Positions 26,542-36,750 are shown, counted from the stretch's first letter. The stretch: DNA of 64,000 nt from CAVTJL01 sp963828215 (GCA_963828215.1 CAWHFO010000065.1:1-64000), one strand, 5' to 3'. Made by a program: numbers and translations. The notes: generated from the letters alone by a model not told the origin.

Positions 26542-28940
26542 GGGTCCCGCTGGCCTGGCTCGGGGAGCATCTCGAGACCGACCGCTCAGCCGAGGCGATC
26601 GCGGAAAAGCTGACATCCCTGGGCCTCGAGGTCGAGGCGATCGAGGACGCCGCATCGGCGCTTGCGGGCTTCGCCGTCGGTCACGTTCGGGAGGCGCGGC
26701 AGCATCCGAATGCCGAGCGGCTCCGCGTGTGCACGGTCGAGACCAAGGACGGCCTGCGGCAGATCGTCTGCGGGGCGCCCAATGCCCGAACCGGCCTCTG
26801 GGGAATCGTGGCCCCCGAGGGTGCGGTGATCCCCGCGACCGGCGAGGTCCTGAAGCGCGCCACCATTCGAGGCGTCGAGAGCCAGGGGATGCTGTGCTCC
26901 GCCCGCGAGCTCGGCGTCGGCGAGGACCATGCCGGCATCATCGACCTCGCCGCCGAGGGGCTCGAGGTCGGCATGCCGGCGGCCGCGGCGCTCCGCCTCG
27001 AAGGGCCTGTCATCGAGCTCAAGCTGACGCCCGACCGCAGCGACTGCTTCGGGCTGCTCGGGATCGCCCGCGATCTCGCGGCCGCGGGGATGGGGCGACT
27101 GCGCCATCGCGATTTCGAGCCGGTGCCGTCCCGCGGTGCAGCCGGGCCCTCGATCGTTCTCGACTTTCCCGAGGGCGAGAAGCAGGCCTGCCCGCTCTTT
27201 GTCGGCCGGCTGATACGCGGCGTCCGCAACAGCCCGAGCCCCGATTGGCTGAGGCGGCGGCTCGAGGCCGCCGGGATCCGCTCCATCTCGGCCCTGGTGG
27301 ACCTCACCAACTACGTGATGCTGGACATCAATCGACCGCTCCATGTCTTTGATGCAGCAAAGCTCAGAGGCGACCTCCGGCTGCGCTTCGCCCGCTCCGG
27401 CGAGCACCTTCACGCCCTCGACGGCAAAACCTACGAGCTCGACGGGTCGATGACGGTCATCGCCGACACGGACGGTCCGGTGAGCCTGGGCGGCATCATG
27501 GGCGGCGAGGCCACCGGCGTCACCGAGGCCACCACCGATGTGCTGCTCGAGGTGGCCCTGTTCGATCCCATCCGCACCGCGGCGACCGGCCGGCGGCTCG
27601 GCATCGAGAGCGACGCGCGGACGCGATTCGAGCGCGGCCTCGATCCGGCACTCGTGCTGCCGGCGACGGAGTACGCCACGCGTCTCATCCTCGAGCTCTG
27701 CGGCGGCGAGGCCGCTGCTCCGGTGGTCGCCGGTGAGGTGCCGCCGCGGCGCTCGCCGATGGCGTTCCGAACCGCCCAGCTGAAGCGGCTGGCCGGCATC
27801 GAGCTCGAGCCACCCGTCATACGGACCCATCTCACGGCGCTGGGGTTCGCCGTTGCCGGTGGCCCCGACTGGTGGACGCTCGTGCCGCCCTCCTGGCGCC
27901 ACGACATCACGACCGAAGCCTGCATCGTCGAGGAGCTCACGCGGCTGCACGGCTACGACCGGATCCCGACCGTCCCGCTGACCCGGCACTCCTCGGTCAA
28001 TCGAGGCGTTCTGACCTTCGAGCAGCGTCGCCGTGCCGCCGTCCGCCGCGCCGTGGCAGCCGTCGGCTATGCGGAGGCCGTCACCTGGTCCTTTCTCCCG
28101 CCGGAGCAGGCGCGGCTCTTCGGCCAAGAGCAGCCGGTGCTGATGCGCAATCCGCTCAACGCCGAGCTTTCGGCGATGCGGCCATCCCTGGTGGCCAACC
28201 TGCTCACGGCCGCCGAGCGCAACCTCGCGCGCAATATCGGTCAGGGGGCGATCTTCGAGGTGGGGCCCCGCTACCTGGGGGCGATGCCGGGCGAGCAGGT
28301 ATGGGCGGTGGCCGGCATCCGCTTCGGGGCGGCGTCGCCCAGGCAGTGGGCCGAGCGCGAGCGCCCCGTCGATGCGCTGGATGCCAAGGGCGATGCCCTG
28401 GGGGCACTCGCCGCCGCCGGCGTTAGGGCCGAGGCGGCGCGGGTGACGACGGATCCGCCGGGCTGGTATCATCCGGGCCGTGCCGGGCGCCTGCGGCTGG
28501 GCCCAGCCGTGCTCGCCACCTTCGGCGAGCTGCACCCGCAGGTCCTCGCGGCCTTCGGCATCGAGGTGCCGGTCGTCGCCTTCGAGCTGGACCTCGACAG
28601 CCTGCCCCGACCACGAGAGACGGCCGGGCGCGCTCGGCCCCCGCTCGAGGCGCTGCCTTATCCGCCCGTCGACCGCGACTTCGCCTTCGTCGTCGACCGG
28701 GGCGTCGAGGCCGAGGACCTCCTGAAGGCCGTGCGGGTCGCCGGGAAGAGCCTGATCCGCGAGGTTCGCCTGTTCGACGTCTACGAGGGCAAGGGTGTGC
28801 CCGAAGGGCAGAAGTCTCTGGCCGTCGCCGTACGGCTGCAGTCGTCGGAGCGCACGCTCGGCGAGGCCGAGATCGAGGCGGCGGCCCGGCAGATCGTCTC
28901 GGCAGTCGGCAAAGCGGTGGGTGCCGTCCTTCGAGCCTGA
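26538..28940 (+). CDS. pheT: phenylalanine--tRNA ligase beta subunit
   Basis: The protein has 800 residues. The domain order is: N-terminal segment RVPLAWLGEHLE, tRNA-binding OB domain (about 40-150, HPNAERLRVCTVET and IVCGAPNAR), B3/B4 editing domain, B5 domain (about 400-475), catalytic-like core, and the C-terminal FDX-ACB anticodon domain (PPVDRDFAFVVDRGV). It forms the alpha2beta2 enzyme with PheS. It overlaps pheS by 4 bases. Confidence 0.97.
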   Translation: MRVPLAWLGEHLETDRSAEAIAEKLTSLGLEVEAIEDAASALAGFAVGHVREARQHPNAERLRVCTVETKDGLRQIVCGAPNARTGLWGIVAPEGAVIPATGEVLKRATIRGVESQGMLCSARELGVGEDHAGIIDLAAEGLEVGMPAAAALRLEGPVIELKLTPDRSDCFGLLGIARDLAAAGMGRLRHRDFEPVPSRGAAGPSIVLDFPEGEKQACPLFVGRLIRGVRNSPSPDWLRRRLEAAGIRSISALVDLTNYVMLDINRPLHVFDAAKLRGDLRLRFARSGEHLHALDGKTYELDGSMTVIADTDGPVSLGGIMGGEATGVTEATTDVLLEVALFDPIRTAATGRRLGIESDARTRFERGLDPALVLPATEYATRLILELCGGEAAAPVVAGEVPPRRSPMAFRTAQLKRLAGIELEPPVIRTHLTALGFAVAGGPDWWTLVPPSWRHDITTEACIVEELTRLHGYDRIPTVPLTRHSSVNRGVLTFEQRRRAAVRRAVAAVGYAEAVTWSFLPPEQARLFGQEQPVLMRNPLNAELSAMRPSLVANLLTAAERNLARNIGQGAIFEVGPRYLGAMPGEQVWAVAGIRFGAASPRQWAERERPVDALDAKGDALGALAAAGVRAEAARVTTDPPGWYHPGRAGRLRLGPAVLATFGELHPQVLAAFGIEVPVVAFELDLDSLPRPRETAGRARPPLEALPYPPVDRDFAFVVDRGVEAEDLLKAVRVAGKSLIREVRLFDVYEGKGVPEGQKSLAVAVRLQSSERTLGEAEIEAAARQIVSAVGKAVGAVLRA

Positions 28941-29662
28941 ACGCCGCTCTCACGTCACCCGGCGGATGAGACGGAGCGCGCCGAAGCCTCAGCATCGAGA
29001 TCGGCGAAGGTCTCGTCGACCCGCCTGTGTCACTGGGCAGTCGAAAGAGGCGACGACGACGATTTCCGGGAATTGCGCAAGTCTCATATCAGCGAACCCG
29101 ATCTGCCCGTCATCCGCTTTCCCATCGCCTTCCGCCCCATGCTCGCCGACTTGCGTTTCATGGCTCGCCGGTGGCCGGTTCTTCACGGTGGGCTCGGGCG
29201 AGCGGGCTTCTGGAGCGACCCCGAGGAGGGGCCGAGCCGACTTGGCTGGAAGCGCACGCCGACACTCCGGCCGGACGGCATCACCATACTAATTTGGATT
29301 AGCTTGGCCCAGGTAGCTCGGGGCGTATGATGCGGTCCAGACCGTCCCGACTACGCGTATCTTATTACGCCTGCCCTTTATGCATAGTTGGAACTCCGTC
29401 CGCCGATGGTAGGTTGATTGATCGGATGGCGCGTCTCGACGGGCCGTAGCGGAGGTCCTCGGGGATGCGACCGTAATGGAGCGTAGGTCCCAGCATCTGC
29501 AAGCGAGGCCCTTGGCCGTGTCGAGCAAGCCGTTCTTCCCCGAGAAAGAGGGCTCCTCGTGTCAGGCTGCGATCTGCCGCGGAGACCGGTGCCGGACTGC
29601 CCGCGGGGCTAGCTGCGAGGTGACGGCGGCCACTCCCGCCAAGCCAGACAGGAGGCGTCACC
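28941..29662. other. 722-base stretch without a convincing gene
   Basis: Several short open frames occur on both strands but none has family features or a ribosome binding site. The region from about 29280 to 29420 is more AT-rich than its surroundings and contains a perfect dyad, CTAAT-TTGG-ATTAG (29289-29302). It could be a regulatory region for the DUF4332 gene or the remains of a lost gene or mobile element; I cannot tell which. Confidence 0.4.
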
Positions 29663-30301
29663 ATGCCTAGCGCGTCAGGGCGAGTGTTGGGGCGGAGCGG
29701 CTCGTCGTCGGCAGGGATCCGGCGATATGAAAGGACGCCTTCAACCTTCCGGGCCGGCAAGTCGCGGGGTGGCATTGCTCTCGGCACGGGACAGGAGCTT
29801 CCCGGCAGCCGCAAAGACGCGCCGCCGCGCGAGGGTGCCTCGCATACGCTGCCGATCGGCAAGCTGATGGGGATCCCACGCCATTCGAGGCTCGGCCTCA
29901 AGGCCAATGGCATCACGACGTGCGGACAGCTGCTCGCGTTTGCCGACAAACCCGAACGGCGGGTCCGGCTGGCGCGGGCTAGCGGCATAACGAGCGAGGA
30001 GCTGACGATCGTCATCGACCGAGCCGATATGGCCCGTGTCAACGGCATCGGCTGGATGTTCGGCATGATGCTCGAGAGCCTCGGCGTGCGGACCGTGGCC
30101 GGTCTTGCGCGCCGGGAGCCCGGCGAGCTCCATGCCCTCCTCAAGGAGCAGAACACCGAGCATCGGCTGGCACGGCGCTCGCCGACGCTCGAAGAGGTCG
30201 GCCTCTGGGTGGCCCAGGCCCGCACGCTCGAGGGCAAGGGCCGCACCAAGTCGACGAGGGTCGAGTCCGCCGAGCGGCGCCGCCGCGACGTCGAGGGGTG
30301 A
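29663..30301 (+). CDS. DUF4332-type helix-hairpin-helix protein
   Basis: The protein has 212 residues. The middle and end (about 65-185) hold two helix-hairpin-helix-like repeats of the DUF4332 kind: IPRHSRLGLKANGITTCGQL and VNGIGWMFGMMLESLGVRTV, each followed by a short helix. Such pairs often bind DNA or other proteins. The first 60 residues and the last 25 are Arg-, Ser- and Gly-rich and look disordered. The ATG has a strong AGGAGG 8 bases upstream. It is convergent with the inositol-phosphatase family gene, and its function is unknown. Confidence 0.7.
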   Translation: MPSASGRVLGRSGSSSAGIRRYERTPSTFRAGKSRGGIALGTGQELPGSRKDAPPREGASHTLPIGKLMGIPRHSRLGLKANGITTCGQLLAFADKPERRVRLARASGITSEELTIVIDRADMARVNGIGWMFGMMLESLGVRTVAGLARREPGELHALLKEQNTEHRLARRSPTLEEVGLWVAQARTLEGKGRTKSTRVESAERRRRDVEG

Positions 30302-30335
30302 CGATCCGGGCGCATCGCCCAGGCGACTGCCGGTG

Positions 30336-31127
30336 TCACCCGCGGAGGGGAATGCCGCTGAGGGCGGTGGCGATGTCGGCAAGGCCCGGCGTCATGGCGG
30401 CGACCGCTCGCCGGTCGAGAAGCGTTTGCCCCTCCCGATAGACGGTCGCGCGCCCGCCGGCCTCTTCGACCAGGATCAGACCCGCCAGGACGTCCCAGCT
30501 GTTGCAGTTGAGGCAGAGCAGCCCGTCGAGGCGGCCGTCCGCGACGTGGCACAGCGAAAGGGCCGATGAGCCCATCCGCCGGTGATCGAAGCGGTGCGCG
30601 AGCATGCCCGCAAGAAGGTGCTCATAGTCTTCGGCCGGCGTCTTGAAATTGTAGCTGAGGCCGAGACAGGCCTCGCTGGCCGTCGCGCGCCCGGAAACCT
30701 TGATCCGGGTGCCGTTGCGGCTGGCGCCCCGGCCGCGGCGGGCCACGAACAGCTCGTCGTGGACCACGTCGTAGGTGAGCCCGAGCTCGGTGACACCGTC
30801 CACGGCAAAGGCCAGAACGACGCACCAATAGGGGATGCCGCGCAGGAAGTTGGCGGTGCCATCGATCGGGTCGATGACCCAGAGCAGCGGTGCCTCCTGG
30901 CCGCCCTCCTCTTCGCCGAGGAAGGCATCCCCTGGGAAGGAGCGCCCTATCTCGGCTCGGATCAGGGCCTCGACGTCGCGGTCGGCGGCGCTGACGAGGT
31001 CCTGCAGGCCCTTTTGCTCGATGCCCAGCTCGTCACGCCGCGAATAGTGGTCGCGCGCCCGGCTTCCGGCAGCACGGATCACCTGCACCGCCGCGTTCAG
31101 GCGGGCGTCGACGTCGCTCGGGTTCAT
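30336..31127 (-). CDS. inositol monophosphatase family protein
   Basis: This is a metal-dependent sugar or inositol phosphatase with 263 residues. Metal-site motifs are FLGEEEGG, WVIDPIDGTANFLRGIP and, near the C-terminus, NCNSWDVLAGLILVEEAGG. In bacteria such proteins (SuhB-type) may cleave inositol phosphate or related compounds and may also affect RNA processing; the substrate is not known here. The gene follows recD2 on the same strand with a 4-base gap, so it may share its transcript. Confidence 0.92.
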   Translation of the reverse strand: MNPSDVDARLNAAVQVIRAAGSRARDHYSRRDELGIEQKGLQDLVSAADRDVEALIRAEIGRSFPGDAFLGEEEGGQEAPLLWVIDPIDGTANFLRGIPYWCVVLAFAVDGVTELGLTYDVVHDELFVARRGRGASRNGTRIKVSGRATASEACLGLSYNFKTPAEDYEHLLAGMLAHRFDHRRMGSSALSLCHVADGRLDGLLCLNCNSWDVLAGLILVEEAGGRATVYREGQTLLDRRAVAAMTPGLADIATALSGIPLRG

Positions 31128-31131
31128 AGCT

Positions 31132-33328
31132 TTATCCTGGACTGATTAGACGTTGCTTCAAAAGGGTGAGGCGCCGTTGCTCGCCCACGTCCCGGACGGC
31201 GCGCTCGAGGGCGTCCGGCTCGGCCACGATCACCGCGAGCCGCCGCGCCCGCGAGATCGCCGTATAGAGCAGGCGGCGGCGGAGCATTCGACCGTGCTGG
31301 CGAAGGAGGACCAGCACGATGGCGGGATACTCCGAGCCCTGTGCTTTGTGAACGGTTACCGCGTAGGCCATGGCCAGCATGTCGAGATCGGCCCCGCCAT
31401 AGTCGACCAGCCGGCCGTCGATTGCTGCCCTGATGGTCTGGGCGACATCGTCGATCGATTGGATGCGGCCCAGGTCGCCATTGTAGACCTCGCGGTCGTA
31501 GTCGTTCTCGACCTGCATGATCTTGTCGCCGGTGCCGAGCCGGACACCACGGCGCTCGATCCATGCTTCCGGCTCGGGGTTGAGGCGGGCTTGCAGCGCC
31601 CGATTGAGCTCGCGCGTGCCGAGGGCCCCTCGGTTGGTCGGGCAGAGCACCTGGATCTCGCCCACCGGGTCGAGGCCGAAGCGCTCGGGGATGCGCAGGG
31701 CCACGAGCTCCTCGACCTTGGCCAGGGCGTCCTCCGGTCCCGTGGCCCGGACGCCGTAGAAGTCGGACGATCCCTCGCCCTCGCGGGTGAAGTGCGGCGG
31801 CTCGCCACGATTGATGCGATGGGCGTTGCGGACGATGGCGCTCTCGGCCGCCTGGCGGAAGATCTCGGTGAGCCGGACGACCGGCACTACCTCCGAATCG
31901 ATCAGGTCGGCCAGGACCAGGCCCGGGCCGACCGAGGGCAGCTGGTCGACGTCCCCGACCAGGACGAGAGCCGTCCTATCGGGAAGGGCTGCGAGCAGCG
32001 CCTGCATCAGCAGGAGGTCGACCATTGACATCTCGTCGACGACCAAGAGGTCGGCCTCGAGCAGGCGCTCGCGGCCGCGCCGGAAGCCCCGCGCCGGATC
32101 GGCCTCGAGAAGGCGGTGCAATGTGCGGGCCTCCCGCCCGGTGCTCTCGGCCAGCCGCTTGGCGGCACGGCCGGTCGGCGCCGCGAGCGCCGTTCGGATG
32201 CCCTCCTCGGGCAGGGCCGCCAGGATCGCCCGAACCAAGGTCGTCTTGCCGGTGCCCGGGCCGCCCGTAATGATCAGGACCTTGCTACGCAAGGCCCGCA
32301 GCACCGCCTCCGTCTGGCTCGGGGCCAGGGCGACGCCGAGCTGCATCTCGGCCCGGGCCAGCGCCGCCTCGGGATCGACCTGGCTCCAGCCCGGTCGGCC
32401 GTCGAGAAGGCGCCCGATGTCCCGGGCGATGGCCAGCTCGGCCGCCGCCAGATAGGGCAGCTGGACCAAGGGCCCCGCCTCGCTCTCCACCTCGACCAGG
32501 GCTCCTTGCTCGAGTGCCCGCTCGAGCGCCGCGGCCATGGCTGCCTCATCGACACCGACGAGCCGTGCGCCGCCTGCGACGGCCTGCGCCCGTGGCGTGG
32601 CGCTGTGGCCTTCCTCGGCAGCCGCGCGGAGGGTGTGCTCCAGGGCAGCCACCAGGCGGATCGGCGCATCGCCAGCGATGCCGAGGCGGCCGGCGAGCGC
32701 GTCGGCGGTGTGGAACCCGATCCCCTGGACATCGCGGGCCAGCGAGTAGGGGTCGGCCGTGACCCGTGCCAGGGCCCGGCTGCCGTAGGTCTGAAGGATA
32801 CGTCGAGCGCGGCCGAGGGCGACGCCATGGCTCTGAAGGAAGAGGAGAATGTCGCGCACGCCGCGCTCGGTCTGCCAGGCATCGACGATGCGCTGGGCGA
32901 GCTTGGTGCCGATCCCGGCGACCTCGCGCAGCCGCAGCGGCTCCTGCTCGATGACCTTGGGCCAGATCCGGCCCGAAGACCTGGGCCAGCCGCTTGGCGA
33001 GCCCGTGGCCGAGGCCGGGGACGAGCCCGGAGCCCAGATAGCTCTCGACCCCCTCGACCGTGGTCGGCGGCAAGAGGGCGACCGCGGCCGCGACGAACTG
33101 CCTCCCCCAGCTTCTGTCGTCCCGCCACGTGCCTTGGGCGCGGAGGATCTCGCCGGGCCGCATCTCGGGCAGCATGCCCACCACCGTCGGCGCTCCGCCC
33201 CCTCCCTCGGCCCGCAGGCGGACCACCGTGTAGCCGGTCTCGGGGTTGCGAAAGATGACCCGCTCGACGACGCCCGACAGGGTCGCCTCGGCGCTCAAGG
33301 GTGAGCCCGCTCCGTCCGGCCCCACCAT
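31132..33328 (-). CDS. recD2: RecD2-type ATP-dependent DNA helicase, broken by one +1 insertion
   Basis: This is a superfamily 1B 5'-to-3' helicase of about 731 residues, the form found outside RecBCD. It opens with the N-terminal OB segment VVERVIFRNPETGYTVVRL, then helix-hairpin-helix regions. The motor follows with IITGGPGTGKTTLV (Walker A), LLVVDEMSMVD (Walker B), VGDVDQLPSVGPG, and near the end AVTVHKAQGSEYPA and LYTAISRARR. The frame changes near 32960 and one extra base explains it. The ATG at 33328 is my start choice; a TTG at 33299 is possible. It is divergent from glpQ. Confidence 0.9.
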
Positions 33329-33477
33329 GTCGGGCCGGTCGCCTGCGCTCCCGTCGCCCGGCGCGCGCACCTGCCATTGCCGCCATTGCCAGAGCCGGGC
33401 CAGCGGCTTAAGCGTCGCCCGCCCCCTTGCCGCGGCCTTGCCTCCGGCGGGTGGCGGTGCGGAGGAGGAGCCGAGGT

Positions 33478-34303
33478 ATGGTGAGAGAGGGGTGGGAGCC
33501 GTGGCGGCCTGGCAGCGCGCGCCGGCTTCCGGGCCTGGCACCGGTGGTAGGCCACCGCGGCGCCTCGGCGCACGCCCCCGAGAACACGCTGGCCTCGCTG
33601 CGCCGCGCCTGGGAGCTCGGGGCGGCGTGGGTCGAGTTCGACGTCAAGCTCACGCGGGACGGCGTGCCGATCCTCATGCACGATGCCAAGCTCAAGCGCA
33701 CGACGAACGGGAGCGGCCTCGTGGCGTCGCTCGACTATGCGGCCATCGCCCGTCTCGATGCCGGCGCCTGGTTCCCCGGCGCCTTCGCCGGCGAGCGCAT
33801 CCCCACGCTCGACGAAGCCGTGGCACTGCTCCAGGAGCTCGGTCTGGCGGCGAATGTCGAGATCAAGCCGTGCCCGGGGCGCGAGGTCGAGACCGGCAGG
33901 CTGGTGGCCCAGGCGCTGCTCCGCCTGCTGGCCCGAGGACGGACCCCCGCTCCTGATCTCGAGCTTCGCCAGGGCCGCGCTCCGCGCCGCGCGCGAGGTG
34001 GGCCCGGACCTGCCGCTCGGGCTCCTCAGTGAGCTGCTGCCGGACGATTGGCCCGACGCCATGCGCGACCTCGACTGCACAACGCTGCATCTCTGGCACG
34101 CCCCGCTCCGGCTCGAGAAGCTCCGGGCGGTCATCGATCACGGCGTGCCGGTGCTGCTGTATACGGTGAACGATCCGAGACGCGCCGCGGACCTGCTCGC
34201 CAATGGTGCCGCCGGAATCATCACCGACGCGCCGGACCGAATCCTTCCGGTCGCCAGGGTCAGTAGCGCCGCAGAAGCCCGACCAGCCTGCCCTGCACCT
34301 TGA
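33478..34303 (+). CDS. glpQ: glycerophosphodiester phosphodiesterase, broken by one +1 insertion
   Basis: This enzyme cleaves glycerophosphodiesters to glycerol 3-phosphate and an alcohol. The family opening VVGHRGASAHAPENTLAS gives the catalytic HRG and PENT motifs. WVEFDVKLTRDGVPILMHD carries the metal-binding Glu and Asp and the catalytic His, and NVEIKPCPG and PVLLYTVNDP follow. The frame changes near 33934; one extra C after LLA explains it. No signal peptide is seen, so it is probably cytosolic. GGAGGAGGAG precedes the ATG. Its 3' end overlaps the lexA end by 44 bases (convergent). Confidence 0.88.
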
Positions 34304-34976
34304 TCTGCTGGGGGCCGAAGATACGGGTCTCGTAGCTGGGGTTGGCCGCCTCGAGGGCGATCGAGGCGCCGCGGCGCCTCAGCCGCTTGAGAGTGACCTC
34401 ACGCTCGTCGATGAGGGCGACCACGATGTCGCCATTGTCGGCGGTCTCGCAGCGGCGGATGATCACGAAGTCGCCATCGTGAATACCGGCCTCGGTCATC
34501 GAGTCCCCGACCACCTCGAGGACATAGTGCTCGCCCTCGCCGACCATCAGGGCCGGGACGTCGATGCAGCTGGTTCCCTCGGCGAGCGCCTCGATCGGCG
34601 TGCCGGCCGCGATACGGCCGTAAACAGGCAGGTCGACGCTCCCGCTCACGCCGAGGAGAGGCGACAGCCGGCGCGGCGGCTGGCCGAACGGCACCCGAAC
34701 CACGTTCGACGGATCGCCCACAGGCTCGGGATCGGGGCGAACGATGAGCCGGTCGCTCGGCAATCTCAGGATCTCCAGCGCCCGCGCCCGATAGGCGAGC
34801 CGTCGGATATAGCCGCGCTCCTCGAGGCCCGAGATGAGCCGGTGGATGCCGGACTTGGACCGCAGCTTCAGAGCGCGACGCATCTCCTCGAACGACGGCG
34901 GCACGCCATTGTCCCGCGAGAAGTCGCTGATGAAGTGCAAGAGTTGCAGCTGTCTCTGCGTGAGCACGCCGGACAC
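34260..34976 (-). CDS. lexA: LexA repressor
   Basis: LexA represses the SOS genes and cleaves itself when RecA filaments form. The protein has 238 residues. The N-terminal winged helix carries the alphaproteobacterial recognition sequence RALKLRSKSGIHRLI. The self-cleavage bond is Ala124-Gly125 in RIAAGTPIE, and the catalytic pair is Ser159 (GDSMTEAG) and Lys197 (EVTLKRL). Upstream a LexA box overlaps the promoter, so the gene represses itself. It is the last gene of the trpGDC-moaC-moeA-lexA run, though with its own promoter. Confidence 0.97.
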   Translation of the reverse strand: MSGVLTQRQLQLLHFISDFSRDNGVPPSFEEMRRALKLRSKSGIHRLISGLEERGYIRRLAYRARALEILRLPSDRLIVRPDPEPVGDPSNVVRVPFGQPPRRLSPLLGVSGSVDLPVYGRIAAGTPIEALAEGTSCIDVPALMVGEGEHYVLEVVGDSMTEAGIHDGDFVIIRRCETADNGDIVVALIDEREVTLKRLRRRGASIALEAANPSYETRIFGPQQIKVQGRLVGLLRRY

Positions 34977-35011
34977 TCCCTGAGGCCGGTCTTATGGGAA
35001 AGTCGACAAAT

Positions 35012-35026
35012 GTTCTAGTTAAGTTC
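35012..35026 (-). promoter_or_regulatory. LexA box (SOS operator)
   Basis: On the plus strand the sequence is GTTC, seven bases, then GTTC, the exact direct repeat known for alphaproteobacterial LexA. It lies 35 bases before the lexA start. Confidence 0.9.
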
Positions 35027-35040
35027 TCAGGGTCGGTCAA
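35012..35040 (-). promoter_or_regulatory. lexA promoter overlapping the LexA box
   Basis: On the minus strand TTGACC (35035-35040) and TAGAAC (35012-35017) are 17 bases apart. The LexA box covers the -10 element and half the spacer, so bound LexA would block polymerase. The -35 overlaps the moeA stop codon. Confidence 0.65.
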
Positions 35041-36272
35041 CCCGCCATCACGGCTGGCCGGCGTGGCAGATGAAGGGCGCGGTCGAGCGGCACGAACGGC
35101 ACGCAGGACCCCGCCGCAGCGGCTGGAGCGTGCGGCGGGCGTACGATCAGCGCCTCGGCATGGGCGAAGGTCGCAAACATCGAGCTGTCCTGGCGCGAAG
35201 CCGCCTCCAGCACTGCCTCGCCGCCTTCCCGGCCGACCAGACAGGCGCGCAGATAGTCCTCGCGCTCATCATTGGCCGGGAGTTCGCCCGTGACCGACCC
35301 ACGCTCGAGCGGTAGCGCCGGATCGAGTCCGAGCATCCTGCACAGCGCCGCCCGCACGAAGACGATGGCGCAGACCGCGGCCGAGACGGGATTGCCCGGG
35401 AGCCCCAGGAACGGCACGGCATCCAGTCGGCCGAACATCAACGGCTTGCCCGGTCGCATCGCGATCTTCCAGAAGCCGAGGACGGACCCCTTCGACATCA
35501 GGCTCTCGCGCACGAGATCGTGCTCGCCGACCGAGGCGCCGCCCGTCGTGAGGAGCAGGTCGGCACCCCTGACCTCGTCCAGGGCGCGGGCGAGTGCCGT
35601 CGAATTGTCGGCGGCGATCCCGAGATCCACGGGCTCCGCTCCCCAGCGCCGCATCATGAGCCCGAGGACGGTGCTGTTGTTCGAGACGATCTCTCCGGGG
35701 GAGGGAGTGTCGCCGGGGCGGCAGAGCTCGTCGCCAGTAGCGAGAACGGCGACCCGTGGCCGCCGCCGCACGGGCAGCCAGGCGTGGCCCATGCTGGCGG
35801 CGAGGCCGATGGCGACCGGATCGAGCAGGGCACCGGCCACGAGGCCCCGCCAGCCCGCCTCGAAGTCGAGCCCGGCCGGGCGAACGAAAGTGCCGGGAGC
35901 GATGCTCCTGGCGAAGCGGACTCGCCCGGGCTCCCGGGTGGCATGCTCCTGGATGGCCACGGCATCGGCGCCGGGCGGGAGGGGCGCCCCGGTGAAGATC
36001 CGCACGGCCTGGCCAACGCCGACAGCAGATGCCGCCTCGCCGCCTGCCCGGCTCTCCCCGACCAGGTCGAGCCAGCTCTCCCTGGTCGCCAAGTCGGCGG
36101 CCCGCACGGCATAGCCGTCCATGGCAGAGACGGCGGACGGTGGCTGGGTGCGACGGGCATGGAGATCATGGGCCAGCACGCGATCGAGCCCGTCGCCGAG
36201 CATGACCCATTCGACGGGTGCCGGCGACATCGCCTCGAGAATACGCGAGCGCGCCTCCGCGACGGCCAGCAT
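35037..36272 (-). CDS. moeA: molybdopterin molybdenumtransferase
   Basis: MoeA inserts molybdate into adenylated molybdopterin. The protein has 411 residues. SAMDGYAVRAADL, RIFTGAPLPPGADAV, VLATGDELCRPGD, LTTGGASVGEHDLV and GLPGNPVSAAVCA are the family landmarks, covering all domains. It follows moaC by 1 base on the same strand. Confidence 0.96.
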   Translation of the reverse strand: MLAVAEARSRILEAMSPAPVEWVMLGDGLDRVLAHDLHARRTQPPSAVSAMDGYAVRAADLATRESWLDLVGESRAGGEAASAVGVGQAVRIFTGAPLPPGADAVAIQEHATREPGRVRFARSIAPGTFVRPAGLDFEAGWRGLVAGALLDPVAIGLAASMGHAWLPVRRRPRVAVLATGDELCRPGDTPSPGEIVSNNSTVLGLMMRRWGAEPVDLGIAADNSTALARALDEVRGADLLLTTGGASVGEHDLVRESLMSKGSVLGFWKIAMRPGKPLMFGRLDAVPFLGLPGNPVSAAVCAIVFVRAALCRMLGLDPALPLERGSVTGELPANDEREDYLRACLVGREGGEAVLEAASRQDSSMFATFAHAEALIVRPPHAPAAAAGSCVPFVPLDRALHLPRRPAVMAG

Positions 36273-36273
36273 C

Positions 36274-36750
36274 TCAGCTGCCCCTGAGCTCGCCGGAGCG
36301 TCCGCCGGCCTTGTGGACGAGCCGGATGTCGGTGATCCGCATCCCCCGATCGACCGCCTTGCACATGTCGTAGACGGTCAGCGCCGCCACAGTCACGGCG
36401 GTCAGGGCTTCCATCTCGACGCCCGTCCTCCCGGTCGTCCGGCATGTCGCGCTGATCTCGACCGCCGGCTCGCCCTCCGCCAGATCGAGCTCGACGCGCA
36501 CCGAGTCGAGCGGCAGGGGGTGGCAGAGCGGCACGAGATCGGCGGTCCGCTTGGCGCCCATGATGCCCGCCAGCTGAGCCACGGTCAGGACGTCGCCCTT
36601 GCGGAAGCCGCGCTCGCGGATCAGAGCCGCGGTCTCGGCCGTCATCAGCACCCGGCCGCGGGCCGTCGCGACGCGCTCGGTGACCGGCTTGGCGGCGACG
36701 TCCACCATGACGGCGTTGCCGGCCCGGTCGAAATGCGAGAGATCGCTCAT
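36274..36750 (-). CDS. moaC: cyclic pyranopterin monophosphate synthase
   Basis: MoaC makes cyclic pyranopterin monophosphate in molybdenum cofactor synthesis. The protein has 158 residues. MVDVAAKPVTERVA, LVPLCHPLPLDSV and GVEMEALTAVTVAALTVYDMCKA-type sequence with the catalytic Lys are present. It overlaps trpC by 4 bases upstream and is followed by moeA. Confidence 0.97.
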   Translation of the reverse strand: MSDLSHFDRAGNAVMVDVAAKPVTERVATARGRVLMTAETAALIRERGFRKGDVLTVAQLAGIMGAKRTADLVPLCHPLPLDSVRVELDLAEGEPAVEISATCRTTGRTGVEMEALTAVTVAALTVYDMCKAVDRGMRITDIRLVHKAGGRSGELRGS

